A stretch of 34,760 bases of DNA from Mycobacteriaceae bacterium (GTDB lineage: Bacteria; Actinomycetota; Actinomycetes; Mycobacteriales; Mycobacteriaceae), in the NCBI GenBank assembly GCA_019749805.1, contig JAIEPH010000116.1, positions 1 through 34,760 of the forward strand. The letters run 5' to 3'. The notes under the pieces are model-generated. The model saw only the letters and a list, made by a program, of their open reading frames with translations, was not told the DNA's origin and made no database searches. Made by a program: the position numbers and the translations under genes. Position 1 is the first letter of the stretch. Every line of letters starts with the position of its first letter. This document shows, piece after piece, positions 31,990-34,760 of this stretch.

Positions 31990-32493
31990 TCAGCTCTCGC
32001 TGCCGCCTACTTCCGCGGGCAGCGGTGGCGGCAACGGCGTTGTGGGCCTTGACGTCTCAGCCGGCGCCGGCGATCCGCCAACGCCGGATTGCTGCGGAGA
32101 GTTGAAGTCCACCATCGTCTCGTCGCGGATCACCTCGTTGCCCGCGCTGACGACCAACGAGTCGTCCGTCACCCAATAGGTGATGCCATGGTTTTCGGCG
32201 GTGTACCCGTCGGTGGACTTGGCCGCGGGGACGATCAGTTTGGCGCCGTCGCTCAATCGCACGCCGCGATACTCGTACTCGCCGTCGGCCTCGCAGATGG
32301 CCACCCGAGACGTTGCAGTGCTGCCGAAGACGACGGCCTGACTCGACGAGGGGCACCGAGCGGTCGAGTCGATGTAGCCCTGATCATCTGCGGTGGGCGC
32401 CGCGGTCGCCGGCCCCAATCCGACGATGGCCAGCGTTGAGCACACCGCCGCAGTGGCGGCCAGACGAAGGGCGGTCAGCCCAGGAGTCGACAT
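31990..32493 (-). CDS. Small secreted protein of unknown function
   Basis: This 167-residue protein has a good Sec signal peptide (LAATAAVCSTLAIVGLGPATA, cleavage near AAP, about residue 30) and a mature domain with two cysteines (ARCPSSS and AICEADG) that could form a disulfide. The domain pattern, EYEYRGVRLSDGAKLIVPA, GYTAENHGITYWV and SLVVSAGNEVI, recurs in mycobacterial hypothetical exported proteins. The C-terminus is rich in P, S and T, suggesting a wall-spanning or glycosylated tail. The ATG at 32493 is preferred; an in-frame longer version reaches toward the alkA promoter without homology. It is convergent with the FAAL gene, eight bases from its stop, and divergent from ada-alkA. I do not recognise its function. 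Confidence 0.75.
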   Translation of the reverse strand: MSTPGLTALRLAATAAVCSTLAIVGLGPATAAPTADDQGYIDSTARCPSSSQAVVFGSTATSRVAICEADGEYEYRGVRLSDGAKLIVPAAKSTDGYTAENHGITYWVTDDSLVVSAGNEVIRDETMVDFNSPQQSGVGGSPAPAETSRPTTPLPPPLPAEVGGSES

Positions 32494-32541
32494 CACTCCA
32501 TCCACCAGAGCACGATCTCGCCGGCGATGCGAGTACAGATG

Positions 32542-32618
32542 CCGACATTTGACGAGATCGTTAGCGCCTCGAAATCGGCGCCCCACGACGATGTCGGTTT
32601 TCCGCCAGTGATGTCGGT
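32542..32618. repeat. ATGTCGG repeats upstream of ada-alkA
   Basis: GATGTCGGT occurs as a direct repeat at 32590-32598 and 32610-32618, 20 bases apart start to start (about two helical turns). An inverted copy of the ATGTCGG core is at 32542-32548. They lie in the 147-base gap between the secreted-protein gene and ada-alkA. Direct repeats two turns apart suit an AraC-type activator such as the Ada module encoded downstream. Function is inferred. Confidence 0.4.
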
Positions 32619-32640
32619 GGGCACGTGTAATCGTTGACTT

Positions 32641-34125
32641 GTGCACGAGGATTTCGATCGCTGTTACCGAGCCGTCCAGTCCAAGGACGCGCGGTTCGAC
32701 GGCTGGTTCGTCACCGCCGTGCTGACCACGAAGATCTACTGCAGGCCCAGCTGTCCGGTGCGCCCGCCGTATGCCCGCAACATGCGGTTCTACCCCACCG
32801 CCGCCGCCGCACAGAACGCCGGCTTCCGCGCTTGCAAGCGATGCCGGCCGGACGCCTCACCGGGGTCTCCGGAGTGGAACGTGCGTGGGGACGTGGTCGC
32901 GCGGGCGATGCGACTCATCACCGACGGCACAGTCGACCGTGAGGGCGTCGCCGGCCTGGCTGCTCGCGTCGGATACACCACGCGTCAGCTAGAACGGCTG
33001 CTGCAGGCAGAGGTTGGGGCGAATCCCCTTGCGCTGGCTCGAGCGCAACGCGCTCAGACCGCCCGTGTGCTGATCGAAACCACCGAATTGCCATTCAGTG
33101 ATGTCGCATTCGCGGCGGGCTTCTCCAGTATCCGTCAGTTCAACGACACGTTGCGCGCGGTATGCGACCTGACCCCGACCGCGTTGCGACAGCGGGCACG
33201 TTCGAGGTTCGGTCGTGGGGAGAGCACGACGGGCGCGTTGTCCCTGCGGCTACCGGTGCGCATGCCGTTCGCATACGAGGGGCTGTTCGGCCACCTGGCG
33301 GCTAGCGCAGTGCCGGGCATCGAGGAGGTGCGTGGCGGCAGCTACCGGCGGACGCTGAGATTGGCGAATGGCAACGGAATCGTCAGTCTCACACCACAAC
33401 CCGATCATGTGAAGTGCGAGATCAGGCTGGACGACTTTCGGGACCTCGCCGCGGCGATAGCACGCTGCCGGCGTCTACTCGACTTGGACGCGGATCCGGA
33501 GGCGGTCGTCGACGCGCTAGGCGCCGATCCTGACCTCGGTGCGTTGGTCGCCAAGGCGCCGGGGCAGCGAATTCCGCGGACAGTCGACGAGCCGGAGCTC
33601 GCGCTGCGGGTCGTGCTCGGTCAGCAGGTGTCCGTCAAGGCCGCACGCACCCACGCCGCCCGTCTCGTAACCGCCTACGGTCAGCCCGTCGCCGACGCAG
33701 ATGGCGGCCTGACGCATGTGTTCCCCGCGGTCGAGGATCTCGCTGAGATCGACCCGGCGCACCTAGCCTTTCCGAAGTCCCGCCAGCGGACGCTGACCAC
33801 CCTGATCAAGGCGCTGGCCGCGCGGGATGTGGTGCTCGACGCGGGATGCGACTGGGATCGTGCGCGTGTGCAACTGTTGGAACTGCCCGGCATCGGACCG
33901 TGGACCGCCGAGGTCATCGCGATGCGCGGGCTCGGCGACCCCGACGCTTTCCCCTCCAGTGACCTCGGGGTGCGAATCGCGGCACAGCAGTTGGGCATAC
34001 CGGCAGAGCCGCGTCCGCTCACCGAACACAGCATGCAGTGGCGACCGTGGCGGTCCTATGCCACCCAACATTTGTGGACATCTTTGGATCACGCGGTCAA
34101 CGAATGGCCGCCGAAGGAGAAGTGA
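32641..34125 (+). CDS. alkA: Ada-AlkA fusion: methyl-sensing activator and 3-methyladenine DNA glycosylase
   Basis: This 494-residue protein joins three modules. Residues 1-75 form the Ada zinc domain, with C34, C38, C65 and C68 (YCRPSC and ACKRC); C34 corresponds to the phosphotriester methyl acceptor of E. coli Ada. Residues 85-185 form an AraC-type helix-turn-helix (VGYTTRQLERLLQ, AFAAGFSSIRQFNDT). Residues 195-494 form an AlkA glycosylase with the helix-hairpin-helix LPGIGPWTA (about 416-424) and catalytic D441 in SSDLGVR. It senses alkylated DNA and excises alkylated bases. The C-terminal methyltransferase domain of E. coli Ada is missing, but the separate ogt gene follows, overlapping by one base (TGATG). 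It starts with GTG. Confidence 0.95.
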   Translation: MHEDFDRCYRAVQSKDARFDGWFVTAVLTTKIYCRPSCPVRPPYARNMRFYPTAAAAQNAGFRACKRCRPDASPGSPEWNVRGDVVARAMRLITDGTVDREGVAGLAARVGYTTRQLERLLQAEVGANPLALARAQRAQTARVLIETTELPFSDVAFAAGFSSIRQFNDTLRAVCDLTPTALRQRARSRFGRGESTTGALSLRLPVRMPFAYEGLFGHLAASAVPGIEEVRGGSYRRTLRLANGNGIVSLTPQPDHVKCEIRLDDFRDLAAAIARCRRLLDLDADPEAVVDALGADPDLGALVAKAPGQRIPRTVDEPELALRVVLGQQVSVKAARTHAARLVTAYGQPVADADGGLTHVFPAVEDLAEIDPAHLAFPKSRQRTLTTLIKALAARDVVLDAGCDWDRARVQLLELPGIGPWTAEVIAMRGLGDPDAFPSSDLGVRIAAQQLGIPAEPRPLTEHSMQWRPWRSYATQHLWTSLDHAVNEWPPKEK

Positions 34126-34625
34126 TGGAAACCCTGCAATTTCGCGCCATCGATAGTCCCGTCGGCCTGCTCACCCTGGCAGGCAGGGGCGGACGGTTGC
34201 GGCACTTGCGGATGGTCGATCAGACCTATGAGCCGAGCCGCGACGGATGGGAACACGACGATGCGGCGTTCCCCGATGCCGTCGAGCAGCTGAAGGCTTA
34301 CTTCGCCCGGGAGAGAACCGATTTCGACCTGAGCCTCGATCTCATCGGCACCGAGTTTCAGCGACGGGTGTGGGCAGCCCTGCTCACGATCCCTTATGGC
34401 GAGACTCGGACCTACGGCGAGATCGCAAGGCAGATCGGCACACCCGGAGCGTTTCGGGCGGTCGGTCTGGCCAATGGCCACAACCCGATCGGCATCATCG
34501 TGCCCTGCCATCGGGTGATCGGATCCAACGGCAGTCTCACCGGATACGGCGGCGGATTGGACCGCAAGCGGGCACTGCTCGACATGGAGAAAACGCACAA
34601 CGGTACGGCGCAGACGTTGTTCTAG
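34125..34625 (+). CDS. ogt: Methylated-DNA-protein-cysteine S-methyltransferase
   Basis: This 166-residue suicide enzyme transfers the methyl group from O6-methylguanine to its own cysteine, C128 in the PCHRV motif (127-131). The family arginine-finger region YGEIARQIGTPGAFRAVG, the asparagine in LANGHNPI and GYGGGLDRKRALL are all present. The ATG at 34125 is supported by AAGGAG at 34114-34119 and by the overlap with the ada-alkA stop; a longer frame starting at 34038 lies inside ada-alkA. It is convergent with the rRNA operon, separated by the hairpin terminator. Confidence 0.96.
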   Translation: METLQFRAIDSPVGLLTLAGRGGRLRHLRMVDQTYEPSRDGWEHDDAAFPDAVEQLKAYFARERTDFDLSLDLIGTEFQRRVWAALLTIPYGETRTYGEIARQIGTPGAFRAVGLANGHNPIGIIVPCHRVIGSNGSLTGYGGGLDRKRALLDMEKTHNGTAQTLF

Positions 34626-34647
34626 CTCAAGCTACCCCCACAAATGC

Positions 34648-34680
34648 CTTTGCCCCCCAATAGAATTGGGGGGCAAAGGG
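34648..34680. terminator. Perfect hairpin terminator between ogt and 5S rRNA
   Basis: CCTTTGCCCCCCAAT and its exact reverse complement flank a three-base AGA loop, giving a 15-bp perfect stem. On the plus strand it is followed by GCTTTAATTT, which is only partly T-rich. On the minus strand it starts 11 bases beyond the predicted 5S end. It could stop both the rRNA operon and ogt transcripts. It lacks a clear U-tract in the minus direction, common for mycobacterial terminators. Confidence 0.85.
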
Positions 34681-34691
34681 CTTTAATTTGT

Positions 34692-34760
34692 GTTCGGCGG
34701 TGTCCTACTTTTCCACCCGGGTTGGGTAGTATCATCGGCGCTGGCAGGCTTAGCTTCCGG
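34692..34760 (-). rRNA. rrf: 5S ribosomal RNA, 3' part (truncated by window end)
   Basis: Read on the minus strand, the end of the window gives CCGGAAGCTAAGCCTGCCAG, then CGCCGATGATACT, GGGTGGAAAAGTAGGACACC and the 3' end GCCGAACA. This is the well-known 3' portion of actinobacterial 5S rRNA, about 69 of roughly 115 bases. The 5' part and presumably 23S and 16S lie beyond the window. The position convergent to ogt is the same as in M. tuberculosis. Confidence 0.95.

Noticed and set aside
1..34760. CRISPR arrays, insertion sequences, prophage genes or a toxin-antitoxin pair
   Set aside because: No spaced repeat series, transposase or phage structural motifs, and no small paired genes of that type were seen on either strand.

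Overview
The window is high-GC actinobacterial chromosome, and gene content and order point to a mycobacterium. The core matches, from memory and in inverted orientation, the Mycobacterium tuberculosis stretch from Rv1342c-Rv1343c down to ogt (Rv1316c) and the 5S rRNA. Markers are the mycobacterial cysO-cysM-mec cluster, glgP/glgE/glgB, NucS, an Ada-AlkA fusion and an MspA-family gene. Frequent GTG starts and TANNNT -10 boxes 6-7 nt before start codons (leaderless genes) fit the same genus. The MspA-family gene and several interposed genes absent from the tuberculosis locus suggest an environmental, possibly fast-growing, species; that last point is inference.

Layout. 1-1575: an HTH-LAGLIDADG protein and two small membrane proteins. 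1579-3248: a divergent haloalkane-dehalogenase-like gene and its TetR regulator around a shared palindrome. 3113-10570: a long minus-strand run, transcribed clpS, DUF2017, P1-type peptidase, mec, cysO, cysM, rhomboid protease, murI, metallo-beta-lactamase-fold phosphodiesterase, rph, rdgB, mostly touching or overlapping. 10702-15510: plus-strand pncB, dinG and a zinc-metallopeptidase lipoprotein. 15507-16261: a frameshifted MspA-family porin gene. 16382-24336: glycogen/alpha-glucan genes, with glgP and a coupled Vgb-type lyase on the minus strand and glgE-glgB on the plus strand. 24358-26874: thioredoxin/TPR protein, a second DUF3817 membrane protein and a thiolase. 26958-30097: methylmalonyl-CoA epimerase, a zinc-ribbon protein in operon with nucS, and a HAMP adenylate cyclase. 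30173-34625: an orphan fatty-acyl-AMP ligase, a small secreted protein, ada-alkA and ogt. 34648-34760: a perfect hairpin terminator and the 3' part of a 5S rRNA gene on the minus strand.

How genes work together. CysO is a sulfur-carrier protein whose thiocarboxylate feeds CysM, and Mec trims the cysteine from CysO. GlgE elongates alpha-glucan from maltose-1-phosphate, GlgB branches it and GlgP breaks it down. The adenylate cyclase and the phosphodiesterase could make and remove cAMP. Ada-AlkA, Ogt, NucS, DinG and RdgB form a notable concentration of genome- and nucleotide-pool-maintenance genes.

Most of the window is conserved housekeeping. The parts that deserve a second look are the interposed genes: the HTH-LAGLIDADG protein with repeats upstream, the complete Vgb active site coupled to glgP, the broken MspA-like gene, the zinc-ribbon partner of nucS, the orphan FAAL, and two genes (rdgB, dinG) with no canonical start codon where homology needs one. 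No CRISPR array, insertion sequence, prophage or tRNA was seen, and no stretch over 300 bases lacks a gene.
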